6,293 nt of DNA from Selenomonas sp. (GTDB taxonomy: Bacteria; Bacillota_C; Negativicutes; Selenomonadales; Selenomonadaceae), in assembly GCF_024693525.1 (NCBI RefSeq), contig NZ_JAILKR010000047.1, positions 1 to 6,293 on the forward strand, given 5' to 3'. A model generated the notes under the pieces. The model did no database searches, was not told the DNA's origin, and saw nothing but the letters and a program-made list of their open reading frames with translations. A program made the position numbers and the translations under genes. Of this stretch, positions 1 through 6,095 are shown one piece after another. Position 1 is the first letter of the stretch, and each line of letters begins with the position of its first letter.

Positions 1-2
1 TA

Positions 3-200
3 GAAGAAAAAAACATCCATGGACAGAATATGACTTATGCAAAATTATCGGCCAAGAAAAATAGTTATCCATACACGTTTGAATGTTTTGGTATTCATTC
101 GGGCGAAGATTATTGGATTATTACTTATATTTATAACGAAAACAATAAGACAAGCAAAGAGTTGGTGGAAAAATCAATAAAATCGATTGAGTTTCATTAA
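3..200 (+). CDS. C-terminal part of an unidentified protein (5' end outside window)
   Basis: An open frame runs from the left edge to TAA at 198-200 and gives about 65 residues. It has no credible internal start with a ribosome binding site, so it is read as the tail of a gene that begins upstream. The translated tail is rich in Lys, Asn, Ile and Tyr. It contains an aromatic, beta-like stretch (FGIHSGEDYWIITYIYNE) and ends in a predicted amphipathic helix with the pattern KELVEKSIKSIEF. Small secreted or lipoprotein-like alpha/beta domains often end this way, with a strand, a helix and a final 'SIxF' strand, but this is only a resemblance and I do not assign a family. The base composition is AT-rich like the next small genes and unlike the large Rhs gene. 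That fits a run of small accessory or immunity-like genes upstream of a toxin scaffold. The existence of the coding frame is likely; the function is unknown. Confidence 0.6.
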   Translation, partial: EEKNIHGQNMTYAKLSAKKNSYPYTFECFGIHSGEDYWIITYIYNENNKTSKELVEKSIKSIEFH

Positions 201-212
201 TTGATACTATAA

Positions 213-384
213 ATACCTCTAAGCAAAAGAGAATATCAGAAAAATGATAGCGGAAGGGAAATTGCCGAATCCAGAAAATATGGATCATGACTATTATTAT
301 TTGTCTTTGGGGTTGTCCTATGGAGAAGGTCTTAGTTTGGATCAGAATGCAGGCGTTATTTTGGATAAAAAGGGAGATGAATAG
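213..384 (+). pseudogene. Remnant of an unidentified gene, probably frameshifted
   Basis: From ATG 244 to TAG 382-384 there is an open frame of 46 codons. It translates to a clearly protein-like sequence including KLPNPENMDHDYYYLSLGLS and ending ILDKKGDE. No good ribosome binding site precedes this ATG. If one A is removed from the AAAAA run at 240-244, the frame joins an upstream piece starting at about 213 that reads IPLSKREYQK and continues without a break into MIAEGKLPNPEN. The joined sequence looks more natural than either piece alone. Upstream of 213 that frame is closed by TAA at 210-212, so the front of the ancestral gene is missing. I read it as the C-terminal scrap of a lost gene, perhaps an old immunity or toxin gene. 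The alternative is a genuine 46-residue protein. The family is not recognised. Confidence 0.4.
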
Positions 385-397
385 TTGATTACAATGT

Positions 398-404
398 AGA
401 GGTG
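398..404 (+). promoter_or_regulatory. Ribosome binding site of the first paralog
   Basis: AGAGGTG lies 8 bases before the ATG at 413. It supports that start, which also gives a conventional positively charged N-terminus followed by a membrane segment. Confidence 0.55.
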
Positions 405-412
405 TTTTTATT

Positions 413-826
413 ATGCAACGAGCAAAAAAAATCGTAGTCTACCTTATGGCTCTTTGGCTGTTGTGTTTTTTATATAGTGCTGTTATGAATTATTGGGAAA
501 ATGGTGATGATTTTAAGCGTGACCCGAAAGTCTTATATGAGATATATGGCGAGTTGCCAATACCTGATAATACAAACGAGATTGAAAAAATAGAATCCAT
601 AAGAGAGAGATACTCCGTGTCATTGGATATATATTATTGTACAAGATTATCAAAGGAACAAATCAAACGGTTTTATATTATGTACTTAACCGATAAAGGG
701 TGGAAACAAATCGATAAACAAGATGGCAATTGCATGGTGTTGTTTAAAAAAGACAAATGGAAAATAGCGGTTCAGGATGAGAATGAAAAATATCGAGTAA
801 ATATTTATAAAATATATAGATATTAG
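413..826 (+). CDS. Small membrane-anchored protein, first of a tandem pair
   Basis: The protein has 137 residues. A short basic N-terminus (MQRAKK) is followed by one hydrophobic segment at about residues 7-25. By the positive-inside rule this anchors the protein with its C-terminal domain of about 110 residues on the outer (periplasmic) side. The segment has no lipobox Cys in the right context and no obvious signal-peptidase site, so a retained anchor is more likely than secretion. The soluble part begins with ENGDDFKRDPK and a Pro-rich LPIPDN turn. It then has a strand-helix unit in which a YYCT strand is followed by LSKEQIKRFY and DKGW, and ends in basic, aromatic strands (KWKIAVQ, YRVNIYK). 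The next gene is a paralog that aligns without gaps over at least the first 39 residues and is about half identical overall. Family and function are not recognised. Its position before a toxin scaffold suggests an envelope immunity or accessory role (inference). Confidence 0.75.
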   Translation: MQRAKKIVVYLMALWLLCFLYSAVMNYWENGDDFKRDPKVLYEIYGELPIPDNTNEIEKIESIRERYSVSLDIYYCTRLSKEQIKRFYIMYLTDKGWKQIDKQDGNCMVLFKKDKWKIAVQDENEKYRVNIYKIYRY

Positions 827-870
827 AGAGGAAAATTCGATTGTTGTTTGTTTATTGTGCAGTGTGGGGG

Positions 871-1281
871 ATGCGATTGGCAAGAAAAATTGTAATGTAT
901 TTGGTTTTTGCAGGTATGCTGCTATCCGTATATGATGAATTTGCTAATTATATGGAAAATGGGGATGATTTCAAGCGCGATCCTAAAATTATGTATGAAA
1001 TATATGAGGGGTTGCCTGTCCCAGGTAAAACCGAAGAGGTAGAAAAGAATGAAGCGATAAGAGAAAGGTCTTCCGTATCATTAAATGTTTACTATCATAC
1101 GGAATTGTCAATCGAAGAAGTTATGCAATTCTATAATTCGCAACTAACTCATGATGGTTGGCAAAAAGTAAAAAATCAAGGTGGAAAAGGACTGGTTTAT
1201 AAAAAGGAAAAATGGAAAATATCGATACAGGAAGAAAAAAACACCTATCGGGTGCATATCTATAAATTCTATACATACTAA
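871..1281 (+). CDS. Small membrane-anchored protein, second of a tandem pair
   Basis: The protein has 136 residues when started at ATG 871. An in-frame TTG at 841 has a reasonable AGAGGAAA site before it (about 827-834). The ATG is preferred because from there the protein aligns residue for residue with its upstream neighbour through MRLARKIV, the membrane segment and ENGDDFKRDPK. A TTG start would add ten residues with no counterpart. The weak point is that only a G-run abuts the ATG, so TTG initiation remains possible. The topology is as in the paralog: a basic N-terminus, one membrane segment at about residues 7-25 and an external C-terminal domain. Shared positions include IRER, SVSL, YY.T..LS, FY, LT..GW, KWKI, YRV and IYK. 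By hand about 72 of 136 positions are identical, with one single-residue gap. The gene follows the first paralog by 44 bases and is probably co-transcribed with it. Function unknown. Confidence 0.72.
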   Translation: MRLARKIVMYLVFAGMLLSVYDEFANYMENGDDFKRDPKIMYEIYEGLPVPGKTEEVEKNEAIRERSSVSLNVYYHTELSIEEVMQFYNSQLTHDGWQKVKNQGGKGLVYKKEKWKISIQEEKNTYRVHIYKFYTY

Positions 1282-1292
1282 AGGATAAGACT

Positions 1293-1445
1293 ATGAAATT
1301 TATCTATTTATTGTATTTGGTGATTATAAGAACATTGATTGAGATTATCAGCACGCCGGATGATATCTTTGCTTGGGGGACGCTGGTGTTTGTTTGCTTG
1401 GCAACTTGGTGGGCACGGAAAATAGAGTCGAACGGTGACGAATGA
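1293..1445 (+). CDS. 50-residue protein with two hydrophobic segments
   Basis: ATG at 1293 is preceded by an AAGGAT site (about 1281-1286) at good spacing, and the frame ends at TGA 1443-1445. The product, MKFIYLLYLVIIRTLIEIIS onward, has two hydrophobic stretches at about residues 3-19 and 25-40, joined by a TPDD turn. It ends in a charged tail (ARKIESNGDE). This suggests a small hairpin membrane protein with both ends probably cytoplasmic. It starts 11 bases after the preceding gene and ends 19 bases before the ATG of the Rhs gene, so it is placed as a member of the same operon. No family is recognised. A holin-like, assembly or immunity role cannot be told apart from the sequence. Base composition is intermediate between the AT-rich paralogs and the GC-richer Rhs gene. 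Confidence 0.6.
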   Translation: MKFIYLLYLVIIRTLIEIISTPDDIFAWGTLVFVCLATWWARKIESNGDE

Positions 1446-1454
1446 TAGGTTAGC

Positions 1455-1460
1455 AGGAGG
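1455..1460 (+). promoter_or_regulatory. Ribosome binding site that decides the start of the spike-Rhs gene
   Basis: A perfect AGGAGG lies four bases before ATG 1465. The open frame extends further upstream to a GTG at 1435. That GTG has no comparable site and would overlap the preceding gene, so ATG 1465 is taken as the start. Confidence 0.75.
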
Positions 1461-1464
1461 ATAT

Positions 1465-4400
1465 ATGGAACAGGTTACATTAGGACAGCTAAAAGTCGAA
1501 GGCTTGCCCTATCAGCGTATAGAAAAAATCCAAATAGATACCAGGGCAGGCCAGCATGGAATCTGTGACCTGCAATTCATCGCACTACCTGCGGCGGACA
1601 TGTCCTTGGTACAGAGGATAGAGGGGCAGCCCATCAAGGTTTTGTTAAAAACAGAATTGCTTTTTGCGGGTATCATCACGCAGGCAGTCTGGCAGGAGCA
1701 GGCTGGGTATAGCTGCTTGCTGGTCCGGGCGGTAACCTTGTCGCAAGCGATGGATATCAAGCGGCACAGCCGTACGTTCCAATCCGAGAGCAAAACACTT
1801 AGCGATGTAGCCAATGCCATCGGCCAGCCGTATGGCCTACAGATAGCTGTGCAGGATAATCCTGTTTTGCCGCGTATGCTGTATCAGCACGAGGAAACGG
1901 ATTGGCAGTTTTTAGTCCGGTTGGCAGAAACGACCGGACATTTTCTGTTTACTAACTGTGCGAGCGATCGGATTCAGCTAAGCGTGGGTTTTGTGCCGTT
2001 TTCCAAGCGCCAGCGGGAGGAATATGATAGAATCGATGCTATTTCCCTGCCGGTGAGTACTTGCCGCAAAGTCAAAGAAAATATCCGGCCAATGACGGCG
2101 CCTTGTGAGTTTCAGGACACGGGGCTTGCTACGTATGACTGGAAACTGACGGCAGGCCATGGGCTGGAATATGAACAACGGGTACAAGCGGTGCTGGAAA
2201 GCCATATCGTCTCCGAAGATGCCCTGCTGATCAATCGTCTTACGCTGCGTCATAAGGAAGGCTGCCGTCCCGAGGCAGAGGAGGAACTGCGCCGCAGGAA
2301 TATGCCCCAGCAGCTTACCGGTACCATACTGGCGGTCGACGGAACGAATGTCAAGGTAAAATTCGATTGCGATGAACAGCAAGATATCGAAGAGGCTTGC
2401 TGGATTCCCTATGAGAATACCGTCAACAACTATCAGTATTCCATGCCGGATGTTGGTGACCATGTATTTGTCTACTTTGAAGAAAACGGTGAAAAGGTAG
2501 CGTTAGGCAGTCATCGCGGCGAGCTCGGCGGCAATCCCGATTACGAGGCACCGGAGAACCGCAATCTGACTTCTACGAACAATATGGTTCAGTTTCAGCC
2601 AAACAGCGTGGTGATGATTGCGGGGCGCAGTGGCGCGGATTCTGCCTCGATAACGGCGGATGACAGTCGTGGGATTTCGGTCGTCTCGAATCATGATGTG
2701 GTGGTACACAGCGGCAAAGATATTGTCATCCAGTCCGGAACGGATAGCGTGGACGATAAATCGGGAAAAGTAGCACCAGGCTTTTGCCGTGGATATGACA
2801 AATATATCGGCGATGGCGGCCAGGCATTGGCGCAGACCCTGCAGCTTGATATAGCAGCAGGGAAAATCGGCCAGGATGCAAGTCTTAGTAAAAGCCTTGG
2901 GGAACCTAGGGAAGCGCCGGTTACCTCTGACCTGGGCAAGGATTTATTCCGTCAGTCTGGCCAACGGCATACTACTTCACCAATGAATGCTGCGATTGAA
3001 GATTTTGCCACTGGGGCTTCCGACGGGCGGATAAACGTCGAGGCGGGGCAAGCGATGACGCTAAAGGTCGGCGGGAACTGGCTTTGTCTCGATGGCGCGA
3101 CGAATACGGTCGCATTAAAGGCTCCGCTCGTGGCTGGCGAGGGCTATATCCATAATCAATATCCGCAGGAACGGACAACAGAAGATATCGAAATGAATAA
3201 TCTGAGTCTGGCCATCGATGCCGCTTTGCTGGTGGCTTGCTTTACGCCAGTGGGGCCTGCTGCGGCTGTGATTTTATCCGTGAAGACTATTGGCGAAGAC
3301 TTACGGGCAGGGAATAAAAAGGATGCGGCAATTGATACGGCTTTAGCCATGCTGCCTGTGGCTGGCAATATTTTTGCCAGAACGAAAAGAGGAGCTGAGG
3401 CTATCCGCAGCGCCAGTAATGGCTTAAAGGCAGCACGGTTGGCGGCAAGAACCAAAATCGATAAGGCCTGGGGCGCGCTGAAAAAATTTGCCTCAGACCA
3501 TGTGTCGCTGGAGAAAATCGACAAGGCCATTATCCAAGGGGCCAAGGCAAGGCCATGGCTCAGAAGCAAAATGGGAAATCTGCCGAAAAATCTTGTCATG
3601 AGTTGCGGGCGGAAAAGCAGCGGCAATAAGATGCGGGAAAGGACAGCGCTAAATGGTGCCCCAGAAAAGGCGAAAAATACGACACCGGCAGTATCCGGCA
3701 CGCAAAATGGAGCCAATGGGAAAACGTCGGTGGCCGATCCGATAGATGCCGTGACCGGCAGTTTTTGTATGACTGTGACCGATTACCGTCAGAAGGATTT
3801 CGTGGAGGACTTCCTGCTGACGCGTACGTATGAATCCATCTACGAAAATCCCGGGCAGCACCTCGGCCGCCGCTGGCTTATCAACGTGGGGAGTGCACTG
3901 GAGCGGCGGGAGAAGCAGGTGCGCATCCTGTGCGCCGATATGCATTTGGAAAAATTCGCGCTGCAGGCAGATGGCAGCTGGCAAAATGAACGGGGCGGCG
4001 ATCGGGGAATCACGCTAGCGGAAAACGAAACCGGCTATCAGCTGGATAATTGCCACCAGCAGAAAACGTATTTTTATAACAAATCCGGGCAGCTCACGGA
4101 TATGGTTTTGTGCCAAAAGGCCAAGATCCATATCGAGTATCAAGGCAGGCAAATCCAGACTGTGCGCTTGGCGGATGGACAGGAATTATCCTTCCTTTAT
4201 GCGGAGGACAAAATCGCGCAGATTACCGACGGGATAGGCCGCACCATCTGCTATGAATATGAGGATGACCTGCTGACCTGCGTGACCTATCCCAATGGCG
4301 GCCAGGCAAAGTATACCTATACGCCGGAAGGCTGGATTCGTACCGTTACCGATCTGAATGGCATCTGTTATCTGCAGAATGATTACGACCGTGAGGGAAG

Positions 4401-6018
4401 GGTACTGCATCAGCAGATGAAAAATGGTGCGGAATATCTCTTATTCTACGATGATCAGAACCGCCGAACGACCGTAACCGACCAGCATAGCGGCAAACGG
4501 GTGACCTATCACTGGAATCGGCAGCATTTGGTGGAAAAAACCGTCTATCCGGATGACACGACGGCGGAAAAGGCCTATGATGAGCGGGAGAATGTAATCT
4601 ATGCGAAGGACCGGCTCGGACGGGAAACCAAGCGCACATACAACGAAGCTTCCCAGCTGCTGCGCGAGGAACTGCCCAGCGGATTGACACGTCAGCTTGC
4701 CTATGACGGCGAGGGACGCTTGCAGGAAGAAACGGATAGCGAGGGGGGCTGTATCCGCTACCGCTATGACAAGCATGGCTGGCTGATTGCCCGCGAGACG
4801 AAGCTGGGCGAAGGAAAGTGGAAAAAGGAAAGCTGGCAGTATGACTTTCGGGGCCGCGTCCTGACCCAGGCGGTAAATGGGTGCGAAACAACCTATAGCT
4901 ATGAAGGAACGCTGCCGGTCCCGAGCAGTATGATGCTGCCGGAGGGCGGCTGGTTCAACTATGAGTACGATAAGGTCTGCCGCCTTATGTGCATCCAAAG
5001 CGAATTCGGTGAGCGCAGTTTTGGCTATGATGTCATGGACTATCGGGCCTGCGATACCGATGCGTTGGGGCATATGGAAAGCTGGCAGTATGACCTCATG
5101 GGCAATTTGCAGAAGCATATCACGCCCAAGGAACAGGATAAGGGCGATGACCAGCAGGTCAGCCGCTATGTCTATGACTCGATGGATCACTGTATCCTGG
5201 AAATGGCGCCCGAGGGAATCGTCTATGCCCGCGCCTATGATGCAGAAGGGAATCTTATCAAGGAAGTCCACCCGGAGGCCTATGCCCCCGAAACCGGAGA
5301 TGGCGAGGGCACCCTTTACGACTACGACACCGATGGACGCAAAATCCGCATCCATTATCCCGATGGTGGTGTGGAGCGGCGCTTCTATGATGCAGAGGGA
5401 AATCTCTGCAAGCGGGTAACACCGAATCATTATGATGCATCCACGGACGATGGCGCAGGTATGAGCTATACGTATGATGCAGGCAATCGCCGCACCACGG
5501 TGAAGAACGAAGCTGGCGACCTGCTCGAAGTCTCCCGCTATGATGCCAAAGGCCGCTGCATCTATCATCAGGATGCTGGCCAGCTCGAAGCCAGCCGTGA
5601 CGGCATGGTTTATGCGACAATCTATAAATACGACTTGGCCGGCAATAAGCTCGAAGAACGCAGGGCGGTCGCAGAAAAAGATGGCGCTATCCAATATAGC
5701 CTGCGGCGATGGACCTATGATATCCATGGCAATATCATCGAGGAAAAGACCTGGCTTACGCTGCAAAGCGAGAACAGTGCCAGCGGACTTACGCGCATCA
5801 TTCACCAAGATTATGATAAGCAGAACCGGCTGATCCGCGTAACAGATAATCTGGGGGCAGAGGTCAAATACACCTACAACAGCATCGGCAAACGAACCAG
5901 TGAGGAACGTAAGATCAATGCCACAGAAACCCAGCGGATTGCGTATCGCTATGATAAAGCTGGCCGTCTCATCGACCGCGCAGACAAGAGCTTGTCTATG
6001 AACACGAGGGCAATGTGA
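1465..6018 (+). CDS. VgrG-like spike fused to an Rhs/YD-repeat protein, C-terminally truncated by a frameshift
   Basis: The protein has 1517 residues and looks like a polymorphic-toxin carrier for a contractile (T6SS- or phage-tail-like) injection apparatus. Residues 1-200 resemble phage late-control gpD/VgrG (Phage_GPD); the typical ETD-F-RL stretch is visible at 140-163 (YQHEETDWQFLVRLAETTG). Residues about 283-352 resemble the gp5/baseplate-V OB domain, containing TGTILAVDG and the PDVGDHVFVYF strand pair. Residues 372-426 are beta-rich with a run of SGKDIVIQSG type, as in a spike needle. Residues 580-650 are a hydrophobic helical hairpin. DPIDAVTGSF at 758 and LLTRTYES mark a DUF6531-like Rhs entry domain. 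From about 869 to the end there are roughly twenty YD repeats (YDxxGxL and variants), the cage wall of Rhs proteins. The cage-closing motif and a toxin domain are missing, because the frame breaks near 5985 and ends at TGA 6016. It is probably translated but unable to deliver a toxin. Confidence 0.88.
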   Translation: MEQVTLGQLKVEGLPYQRIEKIQIDTRAGQHGICDLQFIALPAADMSLVQRIEGQPIKVLLKTELLFAGIITQAVWQEQAGYSCLLVRAVTLSQAMDIKRHSRTFQSESKTLSDVANAIGQPYGLQIAVQDNPVLPRMLYQHEETDWQFLVRLAETTGHFLFTNCASDRIQLSVGFVPFSKRQREEYDRIDAISLPVSTCRKVKENIRPMTAPCEFQDTGLATYDWKLTAGHGLEYEQRVQAVLESHIVSEDALLINRLTLRHKEGCRPEAEEELRRRNMPQQLTGTILAVDGTNVKVKFDCDEQQDIEEACWIPYENTVNNYQYSMPDVGDHVFVYFEENGEKVALGSHRGELGGNPDYEAPENRNLTSTNNMVQFQPNSVVMIAGRSGADSASITADDSRGISVVSNHDVVVHSGKDIVIQSGTDSVDDKSGKVAPGFCRGYDKYIGDGGQALAQTLQLDIAAGKIGQDASLSKSLGEPREAPVTSDLGKDLFRQSGQRHTTSPMNAAIEDFATGASDGRINVEAGQAMTLKVGGNWLCLDGATNTVALKAPLVAGEGYIHNQYPQERTTEDIEMNNLSLAIDAALLVACFTPVGPAAAVILSVKTIGEDLRAGNKKDAAIDTALAMLPVAGNIFARTKRGAEAIRSASNGLKAARLAARTKIDKAWGALKKFASDHVSLEKIDKAIIQGAKARPWLRSKMGNLPKNLVMSCGRKSSGNKMRERTALNGAPEKAKNTTPAVSGTQNGANGKTSVADPIDAVTGSFCMTVTDYRQKDFVEDFLLTRTYESIYENPGQHLGRRWLINVGSALERREKQVRILCADMHLEKFALQADGSWQNERGGDRGITLAENETGYQLDNCHQQKTYFYNKSGQLTDMVLCQKAKIHIEYQGRQIQTVRLADGQELSFLYAEDKIAQITDGIGRTICYEYEDDLLTCVTYPNGGQAKYTYTPEGWIRTVTDLNGICYLQNDYDREGRVLHQQMKNGAEYLLFYDDQNRRTTVTDQHSGKRVTYHWNRQHLVEKTVYPDDTTAEKAYDERENVIYAKDRLGRETKRTYNEASQLLREELPSGLTRQLAYDGEGRLQEETDSEGGCIRYRYDKHGWLIARETKLGEGKWKKESWQYDFRGRVLTQAVNGCETTYSYEGTLPVPSSMMLPEGGWFNYEYDKVCRLMCIQSEFGERSFGYDVMDYRACDTDALGHMESWQYDLMGNLQKHITPKEQDKGDDQQVSRYVYDSMDHCILEMAPEGIVYARAYDAEGNLIKEVHPEAYAPETGDGEGTLYDYDTDGRKIRIHYPDGGVERRFYDAEGNLCKRVTPNHYDASTDDGAGMSYTYDAGNRRTTVKNEAGDLLEVSRYDAKGRCIYHQDAGQLEASRDGMVYATIYKYDLAGNKLEERRAVAEKDGAIQYSLRRWTYDIHGNIIEEKTWLTLQSENSASGLTRIIHQDYDKQNRLIRVTDNLGAEVKYTYNSIGKRTSEERKINATETQRIAYRYDKAGRLIDRADKSLSMNTRAM
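3193..3414 (+). other. Hydrophobic helical (pre-toxin-like) segment inside the spike-Rhs protein
   Basis: Residues 577-650 contain two hydrophobic helices. The first (LAIDAALLVACFTPVGPAAA) and the second (AAIDTALAMLPVAGNIFA) are separated by a polar GEDLRAGNKKD turn. The pattern of helix, P-G turn, 'RAG/KKDAAI' and 'LPVAG' is like the small hydrophobic modules placed before toxin domains in many polymorphic toxins. It also resembles the membrane-active segments of T6SS Rhs effectors. Here it sits between the spike and the YD-repeat cage instead. A role in translocation across the target membrane is inference. Confidence 0.5.
5089..5628 (+). repeat. Long-period (~50 residue) repeat within the YD-repeat region
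   Basis: Units begin at 5089 (YDLMGNL), 5236 (YDAEGNL), 5386 (YDAEGNL) and 5539 (YDAKGRC), with spacings of 147, 150 and 153 bases. The first three share a second block about ten residues in (HITPKE, EVHPEA, RVTPNH) and an acidic D/G-rich stretch before the next Tyr-Asp. At the DNA level, 5236-5255 and 5386-5405 differ by only two bases. Confidence 0.6.
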
Positions 6019-6095
6019 CCGAGCGCCGACTGCCGCAGGGGATGACCTATCGGTATCATGATGGTTCACTAAGAAGGGGGTTGATTTATAAATGA
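5985..6095 (+). pseudogene. Out-of-frame continuation of the Rhs core, then an abrupt end
   Basis: In the frame set by 5985 the sequence reads QELVYEHEGNVTERRLPQGM and then TYRYHDG. This is a typical YD-repeat continuation of the core, which in its own frame degenerates after YRYDKAGRLIDRAD into a non-repeat tail ending at 6018. The relation of the frames (starts at 1 mod 3, then 0 mod 3) equals the loss of one base, or the gain of two, near 5977-5987. After YHDG the repeat character stops. Nine more codons (SLRRGLIYK) follow, and TGA at 6093-6095 overlaps the next gene's ATG. Two successive decay events are visible: a frameshift, and loss of the rest of the core and the toxin. A sequencing error could explain the frameshift but not the missing C-terminus. 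Confidence 0.75.
6071..6080 (+). promoter_or_regulatory. Ribosome binding site of the immunity-like gene
   Basis: AAGAAGGGGG lies 11 bases before ATG 6092. It falls inside the short non-repeat tail of the broken Rhs frame, as expected if this stretch was once the end of a toxin gene overlapping its immunity gene. Confidence 0.5.

Noticed and set aside
187..213. Promoter-like pair TTGAGT (187-192) and TATAAA (208-213)
   Set aside because: The spacer is only 15 bases and the region is AT-rich, so such matches are expected by chance.
385..414. Promoter-like TTGATT and TATTAT with about 18-base spacing
   Set aside because: The would-be -10 box overlaps the start codon at 413, so it cannot serve this gene. 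No convincing promoter was found.
1435..1464. GTG start at 1435 for the spike-Rhs gene, adding ten residues
   Set aside because: It overlaps the preceding small gene and has no good ribosome binding site, while ATG 1465 follows a perfect AGGAGG.
5977..5995. Programmed ribosomal frameshift joining the two Rhs frames
   Set aside because: There is no slippery heptamer or A/T run at the crossing point, and the restored product still lacks a cage end and toxin. Mutation or sequencing error is the simpler reading.
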